Positions 5,201 through 10,241 of a DNA stretch of 10,241 nt are shown here, piece by piece. The position numbers were made by a program, and so were the translations under genes. Each line of letters starts with the position of its first letter. Within the stretch, counting starts at the first letter, position 1. The notes beneath the pieces are model-generated. The model saw only the letters and a list, made by a program, of their open reading frames with translations. It did no database searches and was not told where the DNA came from. Source of the DNA: Rhodoferax sp. (GTDB lineage Bacteria > Pseudomonadota > Gammaproteobacteria > Burkholderiales > Burkholderiaceae); NCBI GenBank assembly GCA_028292075.1, contig JAQGNA010000381.1:1-10241 (forward strand). The letters are read 5' to 3'.

Positions 5201-7907
5201 GGGCTACCAGATCGGCGATGACGGCGTGGCCCTGATTGGGCTGCAGCCGACCACCCAGGCCGGTGAGGTCGTGCTCAATTTCGACTTCGGCAGCGGCCGC
5301 ACGCAAGAAATCCGGACCTGGCTCACGCCCGATCTGCGCGAATGGGTGCTGGTCGGCTTTGCCGAGGGAACAACAGGGTTCAAGAAGCTGAGCGGCAGCA
5401 TGGAAAGCCTGCAGGCGGCCGGTGCCGGCGAGCAGTTGTTTGACCAGAACCGCGTGGCTTTTTATGCCAAGGGCCAGGTCAGGGGCGAGTACCTGATGAC
5501 GCTGGCCTACGACAGCGCCAAGGAAAAGGGCGCCGCCGGCAGCAAGGTGGCCGGCCAGCCCCCGGGCCAGATGCTCAACCCGCTGCAGCAGGCCATCGAC
5601 CCGAACCAGTTCTACACCCTCTACGGCGACGCCACCCAGCCGCAGTTCGACGCGGCCAGCGCGCGCAAGCTGTACCTGAAGATTGAAAAGTCCCAGTTCT
5701 ATGCAATGTTCGGCGACTACGAAACGGGCCTGTCGGTGACCGAACTGGGCCGCTACAGCCGGACCCTGAACGGCTTCAAGTCTGAATACAAGGGCGAGCG
5801 GCTCGGCTACAACGCCTTTGCCAGCCTCACCGCGCAAAGCTTTCGCAAGGACGAAATCCAGGGCGACGGCACCTCGGGCCTGTACCGGCTGACCGGCCGC
5901 GACATCCTGGTCAATTCCGACAAGGTGCGCCTCGAGGTGCGCGACCGCTTCCGGCCCGAGATCATCATCAGCAGCCGGACCTTCACGCGCTACCTGGACT
6001 ACCAGCTCGACCCGGCGCTGGGAACGCTGTTCTTCCGTGAGCCCATTGCCTCGCGCGATGCCGACTTCAACCCGGTGTTCATCGTCGCCGAATACGAGTC
6101 TGGCAGCCAGCTTGATGCCAAGCTGACCTACGGCGGCCGGGTTGCCCTGAAGATCGGCGACAACGTGGGCGAAAAAAGCGAGGTGGGCCTGACCCGCATC
6201 CACGAAGGCAACGTCGGCCGCGAAGCCACGTTGACCGCCGCCGACACGACCCTCCGGCTTGGCGAGAGCACCCGGCTGCGCGGCGAAGTCGCCACCAGCC
6301 AGCGCAACTCGGCGCTGGGCAGCGAAAGCGGCAAGGCCTACCTGGCCGAGCTGAGCCATGTCGATGCCAGCCTGGCCGCCCGGGCCTATGCGCGCCAGCA
6401 GGATGCCGGATTTGGCCTCGGCCAGCAGGGGGCTTTCGAAACCGCAACGCGCAAGTTCGGCGCCGACGCGCGGCTGCAGCTGTCCGACACGGTGCAGCTG
6501 CAGGCCGAAACCTACCGCCAGTCCAACCTGCTGACCGATGCCCGGCGCGACGTGTTCGAAGCGCGCGGCCAGTGGAAACTCCAGGCGCTCACCACCAGCG
6601 CCGGCCTGCGCGCCGCCAGCGAAACCGATGGCCAGGGCAAGGACACCAGCGTGCGCCAGCTGGTCACCGGCGTGGGCTATGAATTGCTGGACAAGCGGCT
6701 GACCCTGCGCGCCAGCAGCGAACTGGACATCGGCAGCCAGACCGATGGCGCCAGCCTGGCGTTTCCGAACCGCCTGATCCTGGGCGCCGACTACAAGCTG
6801 TCGCCGCAGGTCACGGTGTTTGGCCAGCATGAGCTGGCGCGCAGCGGCGACCTGCGCGCCGACACCACGCGCGCCGGCCTGCGCACCCAGCCCTGGACGG
6901 GCGGCGAGATGGCCGCGTCACTGGGCAACCAGATCGGTGCGGACGGCGGCCGTCTGTTCGGCAACCTGGGGCTGGTGCAGAAGGTGCAGATCAATGATCG
7001 ATGGGCCGCCGATTTCGGTGTTGACCGCTCACAGACGCTGCGCGGCACCGCAATGGCCAGTCCGTTCAGCGCCGCCCAGCCGCTCGCCTCGGGCACCCTG
7101 GGCGCGGGCAGCAGCGGGATTACCTCCAATGTGGCAACCGGCACCACGACCAGCCTGGTCACGGGCGACTACACCGCGCTGTTCGTGGGCGGCGCCTACA
7201 AGGACCAGGACTGGAGCGGCAATGCCCGGCTGGAGTGGCGCGGCAGCGACACCGACACCCGCATCAACCTGCTGCTGGGCGCCCAGCGCAGGCTTGACGA
7301 CGGCCGCACCCTGGCAGCGGGCCTGATCTACAACCGCACCAGCGGCACGCTGGACACCAGCCGCATCGACGCCCGCCTGAGCTATGCCTACCGGCCGCTG
7401 GACAGCGAATGGATCTGGCTTGACCGCCTGCAGTATGTACACGAATCCATGCAGAACCCGGCCGGCCAGTTGCTGACCCGCAAGCTCATCAACAACCTCA
7501 ATGCCAACTGGACGCCCCGCCGGGATACACAGATCGCCCTGCAATACGGCATGAAGTATGTGCGCGACACCATCGACAGCGCTGCCTACAAGGGGTTCAC
7601 CCAGCTGGCCGGGATCGAGGCACGGCAGGACCTGGGCGAGCGTTGGGACATTGGCTTGCATGCCGCCATGTTGCATTCCTGGCAGGCCGCATCGCGCGAC
7701 TACCAGGTTGGCGCTTCACTGGGTTTCAAGCTGGCCGACAATGCCTGGCTGAGCGTGGGCTACAACCAGCGCGGCTTTGTCGATGCCGATTTTGCCGGTG
7801 CCGAATACCGTGCCCGGGGCCTGTACCTGAACCTGCGGGTCAAGTTCGACCAGGACACTTTCAATTTGAATGACCGCAACAAGGGTCAGCTGTCAATCAA
7901 GCCTTAA
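2211..7907 (+). CDS. Giant surface protein: Ig/Cna-B/DUF11 modules plus C-terminal outer-membrane beta-barrel
   Basis: From ATG 2211 the protein has about 1,898 residues. After a long, Arg-containing N-region comes a signal-peptide core L-R-L-L-L-T-V-V (about 56-63), with cleavage near L-W-A-A (about 73). Modules by my reading: N-T-P-I-T-N-T-A strand (77-84); Ig-like unit with D-Y-D-Q-N-L-D (about 160-253); Cna-B/carboxypeptidase-regulatory-like unit (about 271-362); DUF11 unit starting V-Q-I-S-K-S (about 410-534); SdrD-B-like unit with T-D-S-E-G-R-W (about 545-655); more Ig-like sequence, then an invasin Big-1-like unit with V-A-D-G-R-T-A-P-V (about 930-1040). From about 1045 to the end, alternating aromatic strands, Y-G-D/F-G-D-Y motifs, D-Y-Q-L-D-P-A-L-G-T-L-F-F, and a final strand G-L-Y-L-N-L-R-V-K-F-D indicate a large outer-membrane barrel. 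ATG 2211 is 10 bases after the previous stop but has no good SD. TTG 2361 would give a normal 23-residue signal peptide and lies after all but the last of the upstream hairpins. An OM platform for the neighbouring proteins is inferred. Confidence 0.82.
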   Translation: MSAWVNSLNRLLPTAQAVGAFFRLVRRAASAGLVTRICGFVTCAHAKTVALQGATLRLLLTVVCLQSCMLWAATPPNTPITNTASASYGISGTPITVTGSVTVMTVAVTPAAIAFLQYVSSATGQPAGAASLQNVPVTQCNAGAGFAPLAPPKPPGGPALTVPGSVLLAPASVYASGDPVFVRVTDYDQNLDPLLAETVVVTVSSNGVDSESLRLTETGPSTGVFIGAIASASGAARSANCVLNVAGNSQLLTTYLDQSAGNMAVTAAARVDPLGLVFDAATGLPVDGAQVTLISLATGQPAAVLGHDGVSRYPATVTSGSAVTDSGGTVYTAAPGRYQFPRIAPGSYRLAITPPANFAFASQVATPALQALPGAPFFIVVGSRGETFSVLPGPPIDIDLPLDASAAAGVQISKSAGKAVVAIGEFVPYTVTLSNGGKTPVAALRIADRLPVGFRYQMGSARLDQAVLADPTISADGRGLEFRVGALPGSGTLSLRYVAAVNAGAQIGQAENTAQAVGGASSNVARASVLVREDLNRSRAILLGRVTQVESCDDLEGDPSSEKAGLARQPLGLKGVRVMLQDGTYIVTDSEGRWHADNLRPGTHVVQLDETSLPAGLELQACEHNSRTGGRNFSQFVNLRGGTLWRADFRLKRLASCLNQQLRVQGRAVSLRLAAPFANQAVSATMMLPNGAKVVQGSVRLDGLPLAQAEVSDGVLVARLGPQAVRWEHSLSFELDAAPGASLAALVQVQPIGQPAQSLAPLRLEAPATHAAQCAPVVLVAPAAGAARKALPGALLSVPASADDSRPVAQGLQLVEKLPYDDKWIAAAAPGDEWLHPQTGFVPALPAIKVAVKHAPRHAVELKVNGVPVSALRYEGSVMNPAGTLALTQWSAVDLRDGANLMEVTVRDPQGQVLLQESRTIHYAVGPASAVFDAKRSQLVADGRTAPVIAVRMLDKEGQPVRRGAGGEFQVAAPYLSQDQAEAIQREPLTGRLGGKAGYQIGDDGVALIGLQPTTQAGEVVLNFDFGSGRTQEIRTWLTPDLREWVLVGFAEGTTGFKKLSGSMESLQAAGAGEQLFDQNRVAFYAKGQVRGEYLMTLAYDSAKEKGAAGSKVAGQPPGQMLNPLQQAIDPNQFYTLYGDATQPQFDAASARKLYLKIEKSQFYAMFGDYETGLSVTELGRYSRTLNGFKSEYKGERLGYNAFASLTAQSFRKDEIQGDGTSGLYRLTGRDILVNSDKVRLEVRDRFRPEIIISSRTFTRYLDYQLDPALGTLFFREPIASRDADFNPVFIVAEYESGSQLDAKLTYGGRVALKIGDNVGEKSEVGLTRIHEGNVGREATLTAADTTLRLGESTRLRGEVATSQRNSALGSESGKAYLAELSHVDASLAARAYARQQDAGFGLGQQGAFETATRKFGADARLQLSDTVQLQAETYRQSNLLTDARRDVFEARGQWKLQALTTSAGLRAASETDGQGKDTSVRQLVTGVGYELLDKRLTLRASSELDIGSQTDGASLAFPNRLILGADYKLSPQVTVFGQHELARSGDLRADTTRAGLRTQPWTGGEMAASLGNQIGADGGRLFGNLGLVQKVQINDRWAADFGVDRSQTLRGTAMASPFSAAQPLASGTLGAGSSGITSNVATGTTTSLVTGDYTALFVGGAYKDQDWSGNARLEWRGSDTDTRINLLLGAQRRLDDGRTLAAGLIYNRTSGTLDTSRIDARLSYAYRPLDSEWIWLDRLQYVHESMQNPAGQLLTRKLINNLNANWTPRRDTQIALQYGMKYVRDTIDSAAYKGFTQLAGIEARQDLGERWDIGLHAAMLHSWQAASRDYQVGASLGFKLADNAWLSVGYNQRGFVDADFAGAEYRARGLYLNLRVKFDQDTFNLNDRNKGQLSIKP
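2234..2282 (+). promoter_or_regulatory. Mutually exclusive hairpins, attenuator-like
   Basis: ACCGCCTGC (2236-2244) pairs over nine perfect base pairs with GCAGGCGGT (2255-2263). This stem cannot coexist with the terminator-like stem GCCCAC (2246-2251) / GTGGGC (2262-2267) just before T7. In addition, CAACCG (2234-2239) is complementary to CGGTTG (2277-2282) on the far side of the T-run. Competing stems around a T-run are the layout of a transcription attenuator. It could also be only the terminator of the 956 gene with chance alternative pairing. The region lies within the first 24 codons of the giant gene if translation starts at 2211. Confidence 0.45.
2246..2276 (+). terminator. Intrinsic-terminator-like hairpin with T7
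   Basis: GCCCAC (2246-2251) pairs with GTGGGC (2262-2267) across a 10-base loop, and seven Ts follow at 2270-2276. A second option, AGCGC (2252-2256) with GCGCT (2266-2270), abuts the T-run directly. The hairpin is 45 bases after the stop of the 956-2200 gene, a normal place for its terminator. It would also stop or reduce read-through into the giant gene, which then needs its own promoter or antitermination. Confidence 0.55.
2303..2355. repeat. Long near-perfect inverted repeat (23-base arms, 7-base loop)
   Basis: Bases 2303-2325 and 2333-2355 pair at 21 of 23 positions (20 Watson-Crick, one G-T at 2320/2338). The only mismatches are 2311/2347 and 2314/2344. The loop GTTTCGT is at 2326-2332. 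The inner part, TGTG-N7-CACA, looks like a CRP half-site pair with one base missing from the centre. It lies inside the reading frame of the giant gene if that gene starts at 2211, and just upstream of the signal-peptide core. It could be a protein-binding operator on DNA or a strong RNA hairpin in the leader. Confidence 0.65.
2363..2379. repeat. Short perfect hairpin in the signal-peptide region
   Basis: GCAGGG (2363-2368) pairs with CCCTGC (2374-2379) over a five-base loop. It follows the 53-bp dyad by seven bases and adds to a cluster of stems between 2234 and 2379. Alone it would be unremarkable in GC-rich coding DNA. Confidence 0.35.
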
Positions 7908-7913
7908 ACACTC

Positions 7914-9434
7914 ATGCAATTTAGCACCTTCATCGGAATTTTTGTAGCGTTGTCCTGGTCTCTGCTCTCTCACGGTACGGCCCATGCGTTCGGCCCGAGC
8001 CAATGCGCAGCATCGCGTTTCGGGTCGGACCTCAACTGCACAGCCAACGATGTCAGCATCACCGCCATCAAGGTAGTGGGGGGTGGCGCAACATCTTGCA
8101 CGGGTGGACAGAGCATCACGCTCGATCTGGATGTCACGGTCCAGTTCGCATCGCCAGATCGATGGGACATTGGCATTTTCATTTCAAGCGATGGCAAAAG
8201 TCCGCAGTTGCTCCCCGCCAATGGCGGTGCAGCATCGTGCAAGGTGGCCATTTTGCCCACGCCCTCGATTCTGGCCACCTCGCCCTTTGTCGATTTAGAC
8301 CCCGGGCCATGGAACGGCACGCGTGACTCTTGCGGTGACGGCAACGCAGGCATTCGCGGTGGCAGCGGCAATGGCGTCCTGCGCATGACCGGTGTCACGG
8401 TACCGTGCCAAGCGCTGGCAAGCACGGGCAAGCTGTACATCCCGTTCGTCGTGAGCTGGGACAACCAGTCCAGCCCGTCGGGGGCCACCTGCACCTCGAT
8501 CAACGATCCGGTGCCCAACACCAAGTCAAAATGCAACGCACCTCTGCTCGCCCAGGGCTCGGTGGATGTGGTCGTGCTGCCCAGCATCACCAAGACCGAC
8601 GGCCTCACCCAGATCACGCCAGGTGATGCGACCAGCTACACGATCAGCCTCATCAATACCACCGGCATCGAGCTGTCAACGGCCAACAACAACGCCGCCG
8701 TATTCAAAGACCCGGCGGTGAGCAACCTGAACGTCAGCAGCGTGACCTGTTCGGCTTCAGGCGGTGCAGTATGTCCAACCGCCGGTACGGTTTTGACGGT
8801 GGCCGCCATGCAAAGCGCGTCGGGTATCCCGATTGATATGCCGGCGAACAGCACCGTGGTGTTCACCGTCAATGCGCAGCTCACCGGCAACCCGACCGGG
8901 ACCCTGACCAACAGCGCCACCGTCAGCGCCAACGGCCAAACCAATAGCGCCAGCGACACGAACACCATTGTTTACCCGAGCCTGGTCAACATGAAGACCG
9001 TTGCTGTGACTAGCGACCCGGTCAACGGCACCAGCAATCCCAAAAGCATTCCCGGTGCCGAGGTGTTGTACAACCTGCGCGTCACCAATACCGGCGCCGG
9101 CACGGCGGACACCAACACCGTTGTCCTCATCGACCCGATACCCGCCAATACAGAGTTGTTTGTGGGGAACTTGAAAGCAGCCGGTTCGGGGCCGATCGTT
9201 TTTGAGCCGGGATCCAGTGCACTGACTTGGGCGTATGCCTCTTTGACCAGCTTGACCGATGATGTTAATTTTTCCAACAACCACTGCACCAGCTTCAGCT
9301 ATGTGCCTGTACCGACACTTGACTACGATCCGGCCGTCAACTGCATCCGCTTGAACCCCAAAGGCAAACTGGCCGGAGCCAGCGCAGGCAGTAATCCTTA
9401 CTTTGAACTGCGTTTTCAGGTACGCATCAAGTAG
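7914..9434 (+). CDS. Exported Cys-rich DUF11 protein with distinct N-terminal domain
   Basis: The 506-residue protein starts six bases after the stop of the giant gene, with no SD in front of the ATG. Translational coupling is likely, so the two products are probably made together. The signal peptide runs to A-H-A (residue 25). Residues 26 to about 222 form a domain with eight Cys that is not DUF11; it contains N-C-T-A-N-D-V and R-W-D-I-G-I-F-I-S-S-D-G, a pattern I associate with the N-terminal part of other proteobacterial DUF11 proteins. Two DUF11 units follow: about 224-356 (I-T-P-G-D-A-T-S-Y, ending with L-T-N-S-A-T-V) and about 357-506 (S-D-P-V-N-G, I-P-G-A-E-V-L-Y, D-P-I-P-A-N-T-E-L), each with two Cys. 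All 12 Cys of the mature protein could pair as disulphides. The end Y-F-E-L-R-F-Q-V-R-I-K matches the other DUF11 proteins, but the N-terminal I-T-N-T-A strand is absent. A capping or adhesive role is a hypothesis. Confidence 0.85.
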   Translation: MQFSTFIGIFVALSWSLLSHGTAHAFGPSQCAASRFGSDLNCTANDVSITAIKVVGGGATSCTGGQSITLDLDVTVQFASPDRWDIGIFISSDGKSPQLLPANGGAASCKVAILPTPSILATSPFVDLDPGPWNGTRDSCGDGNAGIRGGSGNGVLRMTGVTVPCQALASTGKLYIPFVVSWDNQSSPSGATCTSINDPVPNTKSKCNAPLLAQGSVDVVVLPSITKTDGLTQITPGDATSYTISLINTTGIELSTANNNAAVFKDPAVSNLNVSSVTCSASGGAVCPTAGTVLTVAAMQSASGIPIDMPANSTVVFTVNAQLTGNPTGTLTNSATVSANGQTNSASDTNTIVYPSLVNMKTVAVTSDPVNGTSNPKSIPGAEVLYNLRVTNTGAGTADTNTVVLIDPIPANTELFVGNLKAAGSGPIVFEPGSSALTWAYASLTSLTDDVNFSNNHCTSFSYVPVPTLDYDPAVNCIRLNPKGKLAGASAGSNPYFELRFQVRIK

Positions 9435-9518
9435 GCGGTGCGATGGGCGAAGCCGCAGTGCTGTCGCTGTCCAAGACTTTGCAGGCACCGTTGGGAAAAG
9501 CAAAGCGGGTTTCGATGC

Positions 9519-9533
9519 ATACTGTTACAGTAT
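9519..9533. promoter_or_regulatory. Odd-centred 15-base palindrome, candidate operator
   Basis: ATACTGTTACAGTAT is a perfect inverted repeat with seven-base arms around T9526. It is AT-rich compared with its surroundings and sits about 230 bases upstream of the regulator-like gene. CTGT and ACAG halves are those of a LexA box, but the spacing of one base rules out a normal LexA site (CTGT-N8-ACAG). Confidence 0.4.
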
Positions 9534-9577
9534 TACCCGTAGGGTCCCGGGATGAGGTCACCGGCACGAACGGCACT

Positions 9578-9589
9578 GTTACCGGTAAC
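9578..9589. promoter_or_regulatory. Perfect 12-base palindrome, candidate operator
   Basis: GTTACCGGTAAC is perfectly symmetric. With the three bases before it (ACT), it shares ACTGTTAC with the palindrome at 9519-9533; the two copies start at 9521 and 9575, 54 bases apart, close to five helical turns. This suggests a paired binding site, but the binding protein is unknown. Confidence 0.4.
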
Positions 9590-9763
9590 GCCTTGAACAA
9601 ATTCCTTGACGCCATTGGGCAGTTGCTTTCAGACGGCGCTTCTGGCGGTACGGACAGCGTGGCGGCTCTGACTCATGGGCCATGGCGATACGGTCGCGTA
9701 GGCACTCTTTTCCAACACAGGTCCGACCCGTGCTGGCAGCGATCAAATTCCACCGGTTGACCC

Positions 9764-10241
9764 ATGCCAAGCCCCTTCTTCAGAAAAAAAAGCGTCCCAC
9801 TGGCCAGCCCACAGCTTGACGCTACCGAAAGCTCGGAAGCGGCCGACCTGGCCGCCCGGCTGCTGATAACGCCCACGGCCCTGATGCAGCTGACGCTGCC
9901 GGAGGCGCGCATGGTGGTGCGCTACATGCAGCCGCAAACTTTGGCCAAGGGCACGGTGCTCCTCCGCGAGGGCGATGCCCGCGACACCGGCTTCCTGATG
10001 CTGCTGCTCGACGGCGAAGTGACGGTGGAAACCCGTGTGGTGAGCCGCGTCGCGCCTCTTGTCATCACCCTGCTGGGGCCCGGCAGCCTGATTGGCGAGC
10101 TCAGCATGTTCGATGGCCTGCCGCGCTACGCCAGCTGCATTGCCGCCACGCAGTTGCGCTGCGCCATCCTGACGCGCGAGTCGCTGAACCGCCTGATGCA
10201 GGAAAACGCCGGAATTGCCGCCAAGCTGCTGCTGGCCGTGT
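9764..10241 (+). CDS. Cyclic-nucleotide-binding (CRP/FNR-type) protein, N-terminal part
   Basis: The frame from ATG 9764 is open to the window end, giving 159 residues. After a basic N-terminus (F-F-R-K-K-S) and a variable stretch, residues about 45-159 form a cNMP-binding-type beta-roll: L-A-K-G-T-V-L-L-R-E-G-D, a middle strand L-L-L-D-G-E-V-T-V-E, and the phosphate-binding cassette G-S-L-I-G-E-L-S-M-F-D-G-L-P-R-Y-A-S. The Glu of G-E-L and the Arg before Y-A-S, which contact ribose and cyclic phosphate in CRP-like proteins, are both present, so cyclic nucleotide binding is plausible. The DNA-binding helix-turn-helix that a CRP/FNR regulator has after this domain would lie beyond the window, so a non-DNA-binding sensor cannot be excluded. 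There is no SD before the ATG (G-T-T-G-A-C-C-C), so the start is moderately certain. An A8 run at 9784-9791 lies in codons 7-10. It faces the same way as the surface-protein cluster but is separated from it by 329 bases, so it is probably a separate unit. Confidence 0.75.
   Translation, partial: MPSPFFRKKSVPLASPQLDATESSEAADLAARLLITPTALMQLTLPEARMVVRYMQPQTLAKGTVLLREGDARDTGFLMLLLDGEVTVETRVVSRVAPLVITLLGPGSLIGELSMFDGLPRYASCIAATQLRCAILTRESLNRLMQENAGIAAKLLLAV

Larger units (their letters stand above)
9435..9763. other. Intergenic gap with two palindromes, no supported gene
   Basis: These 329 bases separate the surface-protein cluster from the regulator-like gene. A 105-codon frame from 9443 fills most of it, but it has no SD, uses many AT-ending codons unlike its neighbours, and its product resembles nothing I know. 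No clear intrinsic terminator follows the 9434 stop. The notable contents are two palindromes that each begin with ACTGTTAC, at 9519-9533 and 9578-9589, plus TCCCGGGA at 9545-9552. The promoter of the downstream gene is expected here, but I could not assign convincing -35/-10 boxes. Confidence 0.5.

Noticed and set aside
4596..6830. Long open frame on the - strand (744 codons)
   Set aside because: It is a mirror frame of the barrel region; the product is rich in A, G, L and Q with no recognisable domain or signal sequence.
9522..9530. LexA box
   Set aside because: CTGT and ACAG are present, but the spacing is one base instead of eight.
9443..9760. 105-codon frame filling the gap after the last DUF11 gene
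   Set aside because: No SD, codon use unlike its neighbours, and no recognisable motif. I could not exclude a decayed gene but do not support it as coding.
1..10241. CRISPR array, tRNA/rRNA genes, insertion sequences
   Set aside because: I saw no regularly spaced direct repeats, no transposase motifs and no RNA gene signatures on either strand.

Overview
The window is GC-rich with few AT-rich stretches. Its protein families and codon bias suggest a beta-proteobacterium, most likely Burkholderiales/Comamonadaceae (Polaromonas- or Rhodoferax-like). That assignment comes from memory of these families, not from a search. All recognisable genes lie on the + strand.

Layout: (1) positions 1-205 hold the 3' end of a DUF11-type protein gene. 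(2) 230-733 encodes a small exported single-domain DUF11-like protein. (3) 734-955 is a non-coding gap with a nested inverted repeat at 860-898. (4) 956-2200 encodes an exported two-module DUF11 protein. (5) 2201 to about 2380 is a region dense in inverted repeats: a terminator-like hairpin with T7, a competing 9-bp stem, and a 53-bp near-perfect dyad. It overlaps the first codons of the next frame. (6) 2211-7907 encodes a giant (about 1,898-residue) exported multidomain protein with Ig/Cna-B/DUF11/SdrD-like modules and a C-terminal half that looks like an outer-membrane beta-barrel. (7) 7914-9434, six bases later, encodes a Cys-rich exported protein with two DUF11 modules. (8) 9435-9763 is a gap with no convincing gene and two short perfect palindromes. 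(9) 9764 to the window end is the 5' part of a cyclic-nucleotide-binding (CRP/FNR-type) protein gene.

The four DUF11 proteins and the giant barrel protein look like one cell-surface system. Two details make it more than a set of paralogues. All four DUF11 proteins end with the same strand, with Phe exactly six residues from the C-terminus. Three of the four proteins with a visible N-terminus begin their mature part with an [I/F]-x-N-x-A strand, which elsewhere in these same proteins closes a DUF11 unit. The fourth, the Cys-rich protein, has a different N-terminal domain instead. This resembles the logic of strand-donating fibres (subunits, outer-membrane platform, capping adhesin), but it is only a hypothesis drawn from sequence. 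The structured leader before the giant gene suggests its expression may be limited separately from the upstream subunit genes.
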